Part shown: in pieces, positions 56,901-64,000 of the stretch
How the letters are laid out: each line of letters opens with the position of its first letter
How positions within the stretch are numbered: the stretch's first letter is position 1
NCBI RefSeq assembly: GCF_003991565.1
Contig: NZ_CP032819.1
Location: 3,410,001 to 3,474,000 of the forward strand
Direction of reading: 5' to 3'
From: Butyricimonas faecalis
GTDB taxonomy: Bacteria; Bacteroidota; Bacteroidia; Bacteroidales; Marinifilaceae
Length of the DNA stretch: 64,000 nt
The notes under the pieces: generated by a model
The model's input: only the letters and a program-made list of their open reading frames with translations
What the model was told of the DNA's origin: nothing
The model's database searches: none
Made by a program: the position numbers and the translations under genes

Positions 56901-57232
56901 AATCCAAGGCAATCTGGCGGGCAAATCTTCCCGAAAACGGATTATACGAGGTGTTCGTGGCGAATCAAAGTGATTACGCTGCATCTTCTATATTTACGTT
57001 TATATCGGGAGTGCATTCTTTGCCCCGGGTGTATCAATATTACACGTTGCATCATGCAGAAGGAGTGGAAGAGATTCAACAAAAGATGAATCCCCGAAGG
57101 AACGTGGAATGGCTTTCTTTAGGAAATTTTCGTTTTAATAAAGGAGAAGCAAAATTAGAGTTGTCAGATAAAGGCGTTGAAGGACAGCGAGTTTTTGCAG
57201 ATGCGGTCAAGTGGGTTCGAATAAGAGAATAA
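53933..57232 (+). CDS. ABC-2-like membrane protein fused to an inactive M1-like region and a golvesin-like C-terminus
   Basis: A ~1100-aa protein; ATG 53933 (MDVSYIKLMAKYEA) is the family-like start, ATG 53909 would add eight residues. Residues 1-290 have about seven membrane helices (e.g. GLYLYDIGNG-flanked segments) in an ABC-2 permease arrangement. Residues 300-820 match the extracytoplasmic part of permease/M1-aminopeptidase fusions (DRVQPELLLLPEYAV), but the HEXXH zinc motif is missing; FFHSPWESLGDR and YVEMSASDYFLS mark the degenerate site. The last ~145 residues read EWLSLGNFRFNKGEAKLEL and VFADAVKWVRI, golvesin/xanthan-lyase-like. No ATPase gene accompanies it. It ends the accessory cluster; export of or response to the microproteins is a hypothesis. 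Confidence 0.7.
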   Translation: MDVSYIKLMAKYEAIQFRRGWIFKLFALIVVGINVSQLFIQGNFVRNEWYWMALPSSFPYFQALCFNIVQVLFVIFAVHEVLNREKRDTEASLLVHPISNVERSFGQVLGIARVVFLTCLVSMVFSMLVNLFASDSQFSFWIYVFYFVTLVLPGFVLSVGMAMSLLVWGKNRVVVSLVLILVFGVVGLYLYDIGNGFFDFTTRALPNMFSDVTGHVNLWCYLLQRLAWLLGGTGLLFLAIGFANRLPNCFKSVKNTRMVGMVCIILWACMGVLYFLPHIGEIDVRKEYVRTFERYIEEPTGDLESLSLVFRQSGDCFTGDCELMLKNTTGEKMNRLLLFLNPGLAVKRVMVRGQEVPFVRDHQVLTVDVPLGVKDSVKLQVVYAGKIDGRICYLDIPDEEYYRTSGDIGFFRLGKQNVFWGEKQTLLIPECLWYPVTCSPVNPVMPWDTRKNFTRYTLSVVGETDRTVISQGAQTRHGDTLRFTNEERLTGITFCAGDYEKRSVMVDSVLYSLYYFRGHDFFSEDFDDPEFNIVEVLKTSTAFLRENGTGYFFKRLTLVETALPFASYFRKQKGGSDRVQPELLLLPEYAVTMVSSNFKKAIKAGIKLESVFWRWTGGNFQHPLLSFRRTSFKPGKMQLSEDLSEMEEVENPLYIFPLSTYYVRNVRSEKYPLMDIFFSTFFHSPWESLGDRISYQVFNQYVEMSASDYFLSRTLEDAAKDRNLSLELLEQMVKLKCTYLRKRISMQVPEEKFKRFLEQASSFSRFREFSLDDFETMFRDSLGVDFEPFFREIYMVEGLPVFEVRDAKMRKIETDEYSGFQISCKVLNSGKTDGIFSFGGLLGYMSKEEVLKDYYLPAGKAMEIWLPCDKKPLYVGYCTNISGNRPMDIWVNCDVENEIIMECTSGEREIDSKYFRKLNDEIVVDNQDSGFSLVDAASRNKMYAFFHGNKEKGKYRKPISAPGMWRLVYNKIFYGEPERSAYYKICGTGESKAIWRANLPENGLYEVFVANQSDYAASSIFTFISGVHSLPRVYQYYTLHHAEGVEEIQQKMNPRRNVEWLSLGNFRFNKGEAKLELSDKGVEGQRVFADAVKWVRIRE

Positions 57233-57248
57233 TTTTTTTATTTTATCT

Positions 57249-57270
57249 TTCACCCAGATAAGAGGGTGAA
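57249..57270 (+). terminator. Hairpin after the accessory cluster
   Basis: TTCACCC (57249-57255) and GGGTGAA (57264-57270) form a 7-bp stem; weak, but placed 17 nt after the stop of the fusion gene. Confidence 0.5.
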
Positions 57271-57360
57271 TTGTAATATGAGTAGATTTGCTTTGGTTGT
57301 TTGTAAAAAAGAGGAGAAAGCAGTAAAATAAAGTGCGGGGAATGACGGATTAAAAATATG

Positions 57361-57384
57361 AATAAACGTTCGTTTAATGATATT
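57361..57384 (+). promoter_or_regulatory. TAAACG-TT-CGTTTA operator-like palindrome (locus 3)
   Basis: Identical, in the opposite orientation, to the 24 nt at 21334-21357. Followed by ATG but no gene. A partial copy (TTAAACGAAGG) lies at 57488-57498, 5 nt before the fecR start. Confidence 0.45.
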
Positions 57385-57502
57385 TCTATTTAAAGATAAA
57401 TAATCTTTTTCTAAATTTAGTATATCTCTTGTTGTCAGTAAAATAACAGTTTTCTATTTTTTTATTAGATCCATTTTTGTTCTCTTATTAAACGAAGGAA
57501 TA

Positions 57503-58672
57503 ATGAGAGATTTGACGAATTATTTGCATATACCTTATTTGATCGTGAAAGATTTGCATGGAGAGCTTTCCGATAAGGAGCGATTAACTTTGGAACAATG
57601 GTTGGATGAGAGGGAAGATAATAAATTATTGTTTGAAAAGATTCGTAATCAGAGAGATTCTCAACAACGAATTCAGTTAGTTAAGAAGTTGCACAAGAAT
57701 TCTGCTTGGAAACGAGTGGATCGGGCAACCGGGGGGAAGAGGTCGTGGATCACGTATTGTATCCGATATGCTGCTGTTGTCGTGTTTGTTATTTCCAGTA
57801 TTTTTTTCGTGATGTATTTACTGCCGGAAAAATCTTCCCAAATGCCGTTACATTCAGAAGTCCGTATTAATCCGGGTAGCATAAAGGCCGAATTGATTCT
57901 GGCAGACGGACAACATCTGCCTCTTGACGGGAAAGAGGAAAATTCGATATTATCGGATCAAGATGGAGTGACAATCATAAAGGGGAATGCAGGGATTCGT
58001 TATGAAAGTAAGGATTCAGACGGAAAGTTAGCATACCATGAGTTGAGAGTTCCAAGAGGTGGTGAATTTTCTCTCGTGCTGGAAGATGGAACTGAAGTGT
58101 ATATTAATTCGGAGACAAAATTCCGTTACCCCGTGAAATTTGAAGAATCAGAGCGTCGGGTTTTCCTAGTGGGAGAGGCTTATTTTAAAGTAAAGCGGGA
58201 TGAGAATAGGCCTTTTCGTGTGGAGATGGAAGGGAATCGGATAGAGGTACTCGGAACCGAGTTTAATGCTCGATATTACTTGGATGAGGATAAACAAATG
58301 ACCACGCTTGTTTCGGGGAAAGTTAAATTTATTTCAGGGAAAGACAAGAGTCTGGAACTCTTCCCCGGAGAACAAGCAATTCTTACGAGCAAAGGGGAGC
58401 TGGTTAGGAAAAGTGTGGATGTTAATTTATATACCGCTTGGAAAGATGGGAATTTTGTATTTCGTAAACAACGTTTGGAAGAGGTGTTGAACACGTTGGC
58501 TCGTTGGTATGATGTGGAGGTTTTTTATGAAGATGTTTCTCGGAAAGATGTTGTGTTTACGGGAAACATGAAGCGGTTTGAACATTTTGAGGAGATTATT
58601 GATCTTTTGCGGATGACGGGGGATACGGATTTTGAAATAAAAGGGAAAAATATTTTCGTGAGACGTAAATAG
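57503..58672 (+). CDS. FecR-family anti-sigma factor without adjacent sigma gene (locus 3)
   Basis: A 389-aa protein closely similar to the FecR at 37852: N-terminal DLTNYLHIPYLIVKDLHGELSDKE, transmembrane helix about 88-107, LRVPRGGEFSLVLEDGTEVYINSETKFRYPVKF, and the DUF4974 end LEEVLNTLARWYDVEVFYED...NIFVRRK. The usual ECF sigma gene is absent; the 270-bp region upstream holds a remnant-like palindrome instead. It may act with the sigma factor at 37175. susC follows 81 bp downstream behind the conserved RNA element. Confidence 0.93.
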   Translation: MRDLTNYLHIPYLIVKDLHGELSDKERLTLEQWLDEREDNKLLFEKIRNQRDSQQRIQLVKKLHKNSAWKRVDRATGGKRSWITYCIRYAAVVVFVISSIFFVMYLLPEKSSQMPLHSEVRINPGSIKAELILADGQHLPLDGKEENSILSDQDGVTIIKGNAGIRYESKDSDGKLAYHELRVPRGGEFSLVLEDGTEVYINSETKFRYPVKFEESERRVFLVGEAYFKVKRDENRPFRVEMEGNRIEVLGTEFNARYYLDEDKQMTTLVSGKVKFISGKDKSLELFPGEQAILTSKGELVRKSVDVNLYTAWKDGNFVFRKQRLEEVLNTLARWYDVEVFYEDVSRKDVVFTGNMKRFEHFEEIIDLLRMTGDTDFEIKGKNIFVRRK

Positions 58673-58675
58673 AAA

Positions 58676-58730
58676 AGGACAAGGTATTGGCACTACCTCG
58701 TCCTCTGGATCCGGTTAAACCGGAATTGTT
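58676..58730 (+). promoter_or_regulatory. Conserved two-hairpin RNA element between fecR and susC (locus 3 copy)
   Basis: Hairpin 1: arms 58676-58686 and 58694-58704, loop TTGGCAC, with the same internal A-C mismatch as the locus-2 copy. Hairpin 2: CCGG (58711-58714), TTAAA, CCGG (58720-58723), then AATTGTT. It starts 78 nt before the susC ATG, matching 77 nt at locus 2. Confidence 0.75.
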
Positions 58731-58753
58731 ATACTTTAAAACTTTACAAATGT

Positions 58754-61700
58754 ATGAAAAAAACAGGTAGTTGTGTCCATCTTTGGATAAGATGGCTATT
58801 AAAAAGGTTGTTAACAATGAGATTGCTAGCATTTTTTCTGTTTCTAGGTGTTGTTCCGGTTTCAGCTACGGTGTTCGGGCAATACGCCAAAGTTTCTTTA
58901 CGGGTTGAGAAAGCATCGCTTGAAAAGGTGATGGATATTCTGGAACAATCTACGGATTATAGGTTTGTTTATCAGAATAGTCAAATAGAATCTGTGCGTA
59001 ATCTGACTTTGGATTTAAAGGATACAGATATTCGGGATGTAATGAAAGAGTGCCTGAAAGGGTCTAGTTTGACATTTAATGTGGTGGGTATGAATGTTGT
59101 GATAGTACCATTGAAAGAGATGCCGTTACAACAGAACGTGAAAAAGGAGAAACAAGTAAAAGGCCGGGTAATGGACAAGGAGGGATTGCCTTTGCCTGGG
59201 GTATCTGTGATGATTGACAGTACCACGATGGGAGTAGTGACGGACGTTAATGGAAATTATGTATTAACTTATCCGGAAATGAATAATGTGCGTTTACGTT
59301 TCTCTTTTGTAGGAATGCAGACGAAATATGTGACTGTCGGGAATAATACGGTTATCAATGTGGTATTGGAGGAGGAAATAAATCGTTTGGACGAGGTTGT
59401 GGCTGTCGGTTACGGTACTACGAAAGCGAAAGATATGACGGGAGCTGTTTCCCGGCTTGGGAAAAAGGAGATTGAGACGGCTCCAATGGGCGCTTCCATT
59501 CAATCGATGTTACAGGGACGGGCTCCAGGAGTAAACGTGATGATCAGTTCTGCGTCCCCTACTTCTCCGGTGTCGGTAATTATCCGAGGATCATCATCCT
59601 TGTCGGGAGATTCGCAGCCGTTGTGGGTGATTGACGGGGTTCCGGAATATTCTGCTGGAACATCAGGAAATATTTCGAACACGTTGTATAATCTGAATCT
59701 GACAGATGTCGAGACGATAGATATTCTTAAAGATGCGTCAGCAACAGCCATATACGGTTCAAGGGCTGCCAATGGAGTGGTTCTTGTGACAACGAAACGG
59801 GGTAAAAAAGGGATGAAACCCACGTTGGAGTTCTCTGCCCGTTACGGGATTCAGACCATGAACGCGAATGATTTCGGGGTGTTGAATGCCGAGGAGTATA
59901 TTGCTTTGTCGAAAGCATCCGTACGAGCCAGTTTCTTTACAAGAGGAAGTTTGGATTATTTTACTCGGCAATATATAGATGAGACAAAATTTAATGCTAA
60001 AACGAATTACAGTCAGTTTGATTTGGAAACGCTAACGGATGATTTATTCTTGGAAGATGCTTATTATGGGGCAGATACGGATTGGTGGGATTTGATGACG
60101 CATAATGCGGCGACACAAGAGTATAGTTTGGGTATCCGCGGTGGATCGAAAGAATCTTCTTATAGTTCCTCTTTCTTTTATAAAGATCAAAAAGGAATCG
60201 TGAAAGGCGGTAGTTCAAAATTGTTGGGTGGTAGCTTTAATTTTGATGCATCTATTCGGGATGTTGTTCGTTTTAAATTGGGGTTGCGTGCCACATCCCG
60301 TGTAACAGACGATAAAGATGGCATGATCGGTACGATATTGAATATGCGTCCGGACTACCCAGCCTATACCGAGGACGGATCAATTAATATGATCAGTTAT
60401 TACGTGGAGAACCCTCTTTTTACATTAAAGAATATTAAGGAAGGAAAAGGGAAGGATTTTACCGGTTCATTAGGTTTGGAATGGGATATTATTCCCGGTC
60501 TTACTTTACGAACAAATGGAACTTTAAAGTATGGTATAAATAAGAATTTGACTTATAACCGTAAATATTATGATGATGGTATCAGTTCTTCCACGGTTTC
60601 TAAAAATGAAAGTTATACTTACGTGTGGGATAATACGTTGACTTATCTTAAAACACTGGAAGATCATAATTTAGTCGGTTTGTTGGGTTTCTCGATAGAA
60701 AAATACGAATCTGATGGATTATCAGCCTCTGGATCCAATTTTCCAGATGATGAGGTGTTAACAAACTTAGGAAGTGCAGCAACAAAGAATTCGATTGCTT
60801 CAAGTTATAATTCCAACACGTTGGTTTCAACATTTGCCCGTTTGGAATATAAATTCAAGAATCGTTATTTGGCCACGTTTACTTTCCGTGCAGACGGTTC
60901 TTCCAAGTTCGGACCGGATAAACGTTGGGGATATTTCCCATCGGGAGCTTTAGCTTGGATAATCTCCGAGGAAAACTTTTTGAAGGATTATTCTCATATA
61001 GTTTCTTATTTAAAATTGAGAGCGTCTATCGGAAAGACCGGTTCGCAAAATTTAGGCAATTATGCTTGGCGTACGTTGATGGGATCGGCAACTTATAATG
61101 ATGCTCCGGGAATTAAACCTTCTTCGTTGGGAAATGATATTTTGCAGTGGGAGTCCCAAGTGCAAAAGGAGATTGGTTTGGATTACGGTTTTTGGGATGA
61201 TCGTATTCGGGGATCTATAGGGTATTATCAGAAGAAGGTAGATAATTTGTTATATAGTGATCCGGTTCCTTATTCTTCTTCTTTCTCTTCAGTGACTCAA
61301 AATATCGGTTCTTTAAAAAATAAAGGATTCGAGTTTGATGTTAAGGTGGATATTATTAAGAATACACAAAAAGACCTGACTTGGGATTTTGATTTTAATG
61401 TGGCGAGAAATATTACGACATTGGAGAAGTTGAATAGTGAGGCCGAGTATTTCGGGGGCGGAGCTTATGACTATTTCAAGATCAAAGTGGGAGGGAAAAC
61501 GGGAATCCTGTACGGGTATAAGTACGGGGGACGTTTGATTCGGACGAATGAAGAGTTGGTTGCCTTGAAAACGGTTAATCCGGAGACTGGGCAACAGCAG
61601 TATTACCGGGATAATAATAATTACGAGCGTCCGGGTGATTTGTATATTATGGATTTGGATGGTGACGGACAGATTACGGCAGATGGCGATCGTACGGAAA

Positions 61701-62227
61701 TCGGTAATGCGAATCCGGATTTCTTCGGGGGATTTGGGACAACGCTTTATTGGAAGGGATTGATGGTGAATGCTACATTCACGTATTCGGTTGGTGCCGA
61801 TCGTTTTTATGATGAAGAAAAGAGTAGTGCCGGAGATATTAATGCATATAATGTTTCGAAAAATGTGTTGAAGTCATGGACGATGAACCCAGGGGTAGAC
61901 AGAGGTTATCCAAGGGCTATGTATTATGGCTGGGGTTCCAATTCCATTATTACGGATCGTTATGTACATGATGCTTCATTCTTAAGATTATCAGCGTTGA
62001 ATATCAGTTATCGTTTACCGAAACGATTATTCGGGTCCAGTATCGTGGATGCGATTGATCTGACATTCCAAGCCACGAATCTATTTACTTGGACAAAATA
62101 CCCGGGTATGGACCCGCAAGGAAACTTTAGCACGTCTTACAGTGCTTTTTATAATATGGGTATTGATTATAGTAGTTACCCGTCTGCTAGAACCTATAAT
62201 GTGGGAATAAAAATAACTTTAAAATAG
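58754..62227 (+). CDS. SusC/RagA-family TonB-dependent receptor with STN domain (locus 3)
   Basis: A 1157-aa outer-membrane receptor. Signal region MKKTGSCVHLWIRWLLKRL leading to ATVFGQ; STN domain (KVSLRVEKASLEKVMDILEQ), CarboxypepD_reg-like domain (VKGRVMDKEGLPLPGVSVMI), plug with DEVVAVGYGTTKAKDMTGAVS, GSRAANGVVLVTTKRGKKG, and the barrel ending YNVGIKITLK. DGDGQITADGDR near residue 975 is a typical extracellular loop (EF-hand-like). Intact, no frameshift. Works with the SusD 3 bp downstream. Confidence 0.95.
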   Translation: MKKTGSCVHLWIRWLLKRLLTMRLLAFFLFLGVVPVSATVFGQYAKVSLRVEKASLEKVMDILEQSTDYRFVYQNSQIESVRNLTLDLKDTDIRDVMKECLKGSSLTFNVVGMNVVIVPLKEMPLQQNVKKEKQVKGRVMDKEGLPLPGVSVMIDSTTMGVVTDVNGNYVLTYPEMNNVRLRFSFVGMQTKYVTVGNNTVINVVLEEEINRLDEVVAVGYGTTKAKDMTGAVSRLGKKEIETAPMGASIQSMLQGRAPGVNVMISSASPTSPVSVIIRGSSSLSGDSQPLWVIDGVPEYSAGTSGNISNTLYNLNLTDVETIDILKDASATAIYGSRAANGVVLVTTKRGKKGMKPTLEFSARYGIQTMNANDFGVLNAEEYIALSKASVRASFFTRGSLDYFTRQYIDETKFNAKTNYSQFDLETLTDDLFLEDAYYGADTDWWDLMTHNAATQEYSLGIRGGSKESSYSSSFFYKDQKGIVKGGSSKLLGGSFNFDASIRDVVRFKLGLRATSRVTDDKDGMIGTILNMRPDYPAYTEDGSINMISYYVENPLFTLKNIKEGKGKDFTGSLGLEWDIIPGLTLRTNGTLKYGINKNLTYNRKYYDDGISSSTVSKNESYTYVWDNTLTYLKTLEDHNLVGLLGFSIEKYESDGLSASGSNFPDDEVLTNLGSAATKNSIASSYNSNTLVSTFARLEYKFKNRYLATFTFRADGSSKFGPDKRWGYFPSGALAWIISEENFLKDYSHIVSYLKLRASIGKTGSQNLGNYAWRTLMGSATYNDAPGIKPSSLGNDILQWESQVQKEIGLDYGFWDDRIRGSIGYYQKKVDNLLYSDPVPYSSSFSSVTQNIGSLKNKGFEFDVKVDIIKNTQKDLTWDFDFNVARNITTLEKLNSEAEYFGGGAYDYFKIKVGGKTGILYGYKYGGRLIRTNEELVALKTVNPETGQQQYYRDNNNYERPGDLYIMDLDGDGQITADGDRTEIGNANPDFFGGFGTTLYWKGLMVNATFTYSVGADRFYDEEKSSAGDINAYNVSKNVLKSWTMNPGVDRGYPRAMYYGWGSNSIITDRYVHDASFLRLSALNISYRLPKRLFGSSIVDAIDLTFQATNLFTWTKYPGMDPQGNFSTSYSAFYNMGIDYSSYPSARTYNVGIKITLK

Positions 62228-62230
62228 GAT

Positions 62231-63694
62231 ATGATGAAGAAGTTAAGTTATTATATCATGTTGTTGGGGATCGTGTTCTTTACTTCATGTGAGGATTTTT
62301 TGGATCAGGTTCCCAAGCATAATTTGACACTGGATAATGCCGTCACGGATTATAGTGGGGCAAAAAATATTCTTAACGGAATGTATGCAATTGTGGCTTC
62401 CAGTTCCGAGTTTGGAGGGGCAACTTGGTGTAGGTTGTCTTCACAGGGCGGATTTTATTCGTCTTACACGGCTCATTTTAATATGTCGTATAAAGAGGGT
62501 TTCAATGATATGAATGGAACATGGAAGTCTTATTACACGTTGGTAAATTCAGCTAATGCTGCGATTGAGGCTATTTCAAATCTGGCAGAAAATAAATTTC
62601 CAACACCAGAACGTAAACAGGAGATGTTGGCGGAAGCACGGTGTATGCGGGGCTGGGCTTACATAAATTTATTCTGGTTCTTTGGAAGATGGTGGGATGC
62701 AGATGATTCGGCTTATGGAATTCTATACCGGGATAAAATGTCTAATTTGAGTAATTTGCAGGTTTCTCGTCTAAGTGTGGGTGAATCTTACACGAAGATA
62801 TTTGAGGATTTGGATGATGCTATTGCTAATATGCCGGATTTTACGACTTCTCGTTATTTATCCCGGCAAATGGCACAGGTGATAAAGGCAAAGATATTAC
62901 TTTACCGGGGTGTGATGAGGGGATCTACTCAAGATTTGAAGGATGCTCTGATATTGGTTGAAACTGTGAAACGGGATGCTCCTGCTGCGTGGCAGATGGA
63001 GACGGATATTGCTGTTATGTATAAAGCCGGATGGGATTCAAAAGAGGTTTTGTGGGCAAGGTATTTGGGTGATTTTGCTAGCACGACTTCTTACGAGTTT
63101 GATTATTCGTATAATATCGGTTATAATAATACTTATTCTGATATTGCAACCGGATGGTTAAAAGAAGATCCCCGGTATGAAGTGGTAATGGATTCGGCTA
63201 GAGCACCGGAAACTTGGGATACGAAGAAGGTTTTTACTCCCGTGAAATTGTATCATGGTGGAAGATATGATACGAAGGATGCTCCTTACGCTACTTATTA
63301 TTTCCGTTATGCGGAGTTGTATTTGATGGAAGCTGAACTGAAAGCTCGCTTGGATGATTATTCTTTAGAGGAGGCATTAAAGCCGTTAAATGATATGCGG
63401 GCGTGTCGGACAAATCCGGTTTTACCGGCTTTATCTCCCGGTAACAAACAAGCTCTTTTAAGGGCTATATTTCAGGAGATTTGGGTGGAGCAGTTCCTGG
63501 AAAACGGAAGCGAGTATTTTGCTGCTTTACGGTTTATAAATGACACGGATGCTAGTGTAGCCCAGAATAAACCTTGGATATACACGTTGAAGCCGGATGT
63601 AAATTTCACGGAGAACCAGTATTGCTGGCCGATTCCGGAAAATGAACGGATTAAAAATCCATTAGCCGTTCAGAATCCAGAGCTTGGTAATTAA
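62231..63694 (+). CDS. SusD/RagB-family outer-membrane lipoprotein (locus 3)
   Basis: A 487-aa lipoprotein: signal peptide MMKKLSYYIMLLGIVFFTSC with lipobox FTSC, mature end EDFLDQVPKHNLTLDNAVTD. TPR-like region EARCMRGWAYINLFWFFGRW and the C-terminal block IFQEIWVEQFLENGSEYFAALRF with ending CWPIPENERIKNPLAVQNPELGN (IPENE, typical of SusD). It is the partner of SusC-3. Confidence 0.95.
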   Translation: MMKKLSYYIMLLGIVFFTSCEDFLDQVPKHNLTLDNAVTDYSGAKNILNGMYAIVASSSEFGGATWCRLSSQGGFYSSYTAHFNMSYKEGFNDMNGTWKSYYTLVNSANAAIEAISNLAENKFPTPERKQEMLAEARCMRGWAYINLFWFFGRWWDADDSAYGILYRDKMSNLSNLQVSRLSVGESYTKIFEDLDDAIANMPDFTTSRYLSRQMAQVIKAKILLYRGVMRGSTQDLKDALILVETVKRDAPAAWQMETDIAVMYKAGWDSKEVLWARYLGDFASTTSYEFDYSYNIGYNNTYSDIATGWLKEDPRYEVVMDSARAPETWDTKKVFTPVKLYHGGRYDTKDAPYATYYFRYAELYLMEAELKARLDDYSLEEALKPLNDMRACRTNPVLPALSPGNKQALLRAIFQEIWVEQFLENGSEYFAALRFINDTDASVAQNKPWIYTLKPDVNFTENQYCWPIPENERIKNPLAVQNPELGN

Positions 63695-63728
63695 TTCAGA
63701 TATCTGATAAACGATAAAAAAGAGATTT

Positions 63729-64000
63729 ATGAGAAAGTGGTGTTTTATATTTGTTCTTATTATAGGATTGGCTGCATGTTCTGATGATAAAGACGTGCTT
63801 GCTCCTGTACCTAATGATGTGACATTAAACGAACTGTCACTAGAGCGGTTTACCCATATAATTCCTGATGGTGGTTTTACCTCAAAAGCTGCACATAGGA
63901 ATTCTGTGACCTTTAATACAAAGAAAAATGGTGACGGAACGTATGCTGGGTTTGCTTATTCCAACCGGAATAATCGTTCTTTTACGTGGACGGCCACGCA
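63729..64000 (+). CDS. Surface lipoprotein, partial (cut by window end)
   Basis: An open frame from ATG 63729 to the window edge (90 codons): signal peptide MRKWCFIFVLIIGLAAC with lipobox LAAC, then SDDKDVLAPVPNDVTLNELSL and GTYAGFAYSNRNNRSFTWTAT. The GFAYSN...TW pattern resembles DUF4465-like lipoproteins that follow SusCD in many loci. It starts 34 bp after susD. Only a fragment can be read, so family is tentative. Confidence 0.65.
   Translation, partial: MRKWCFIFVLIIGLAACSDDKDVLAPVPNDVTLNELSLERFTHIIPDGGFTSKAAHRNSVTFNTKKNGDGTYAGFAYSNRNNRSFTWTAT

Overview
The window comes from a Bacteroidales chromosome, most likely an Odoribacteraceae/Butyricimonas-type genome. This is inferred from family content and signals, not from a search. 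The supporting signs are three SusC/SusD loci with ECF sigma and FecR regulators, -7 boxes of the TAnnTTTG type, few usable Shine-Dalgarno sites, Bacteroidetes-type LptE, and lipoproteins with S-(x)-C lipoboxes. There are no rRNA or tRNA genes, CRISPR arrays or transposases.

Layout. 1-4.3 kb: end of class I fructose-bisphosphatase, an ADP-forming acyl-CoA synthetase, a membrane protein, a frameshifted flavodoxin, and a structured RNA candidate. 4.3-16.2 kb: a dipeptidyl peptidase IV, then an ECF sigma / FecR / SusC (frameshifted) / SusD / lipoprotein locus. 16.2-20.4 kb: rpsP-rimM, then the B12-dependent ribonucleotide reductase nrdJ with a 31-bp perfect hairpin behind it. 20.4-26 kb: a 1.1-kb non-coding leader carrying 11-nt repeats, a 1024-aa surface lipoprotein and an OmpA-family protein. 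26-37 kb, minus strand: ribF, porin, glyS, Na/Pi transporter, groSL, secG, a conserved TPR-like protein, lptE and a sigma-54-type regulator. 37-46.4 kb: a second ECF/FecR/SusCD locus with a DUF4843 lipoprotein and two thioredoxin-fold proteins. 46.7-48.3 kb: a C69 dipeptidase. 48.3-49.1 kb: non-coding, with a ~130-nt hairpin built of 11-nt repeats. 49.1-57.2 kb: an unusual accessory cluster. 57.5-64 kb: a third FecR/SusCD locus without its own sigma factor, cut by the window end.

How the genes work together. The three SusC proteins all carry the N-terminal STN signalling domain, so each FecR/SusC pair looks like an outer-membrane-to-sigma signalling circuit for nutrient import. The secreted DPP-IV, the C69 dipeptidase and the thioredoxin-fold proteins hint at peptide or protein substrates, but that is inference.

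Most interesting parts. (1) The 49-57 kb cluster: a thioredoxin/DUF1573 lipoprotein, a membrane-anchored protein, two tandem copies of [77-79 aa secreted four-cysteine half-EGF microprotein + 6-bladed beta-propeller-like protein], and a 1.1-kaa fusion of an ABC-2-like membrane region, an M1-like region without HEXXH and a golvesin-like C-terminus. (2) A cis-RNA hairpin between fecR and susC at the second and third loci, with three compensatory base-pair changes and an invariant loop. (3) TAAACG-NN-CGTTTA palindromes near three promoter regions. (4) Two 11-nt-period repeat arrays. (5) Two genes broken at the same kind of C-GGGGG-A tract.
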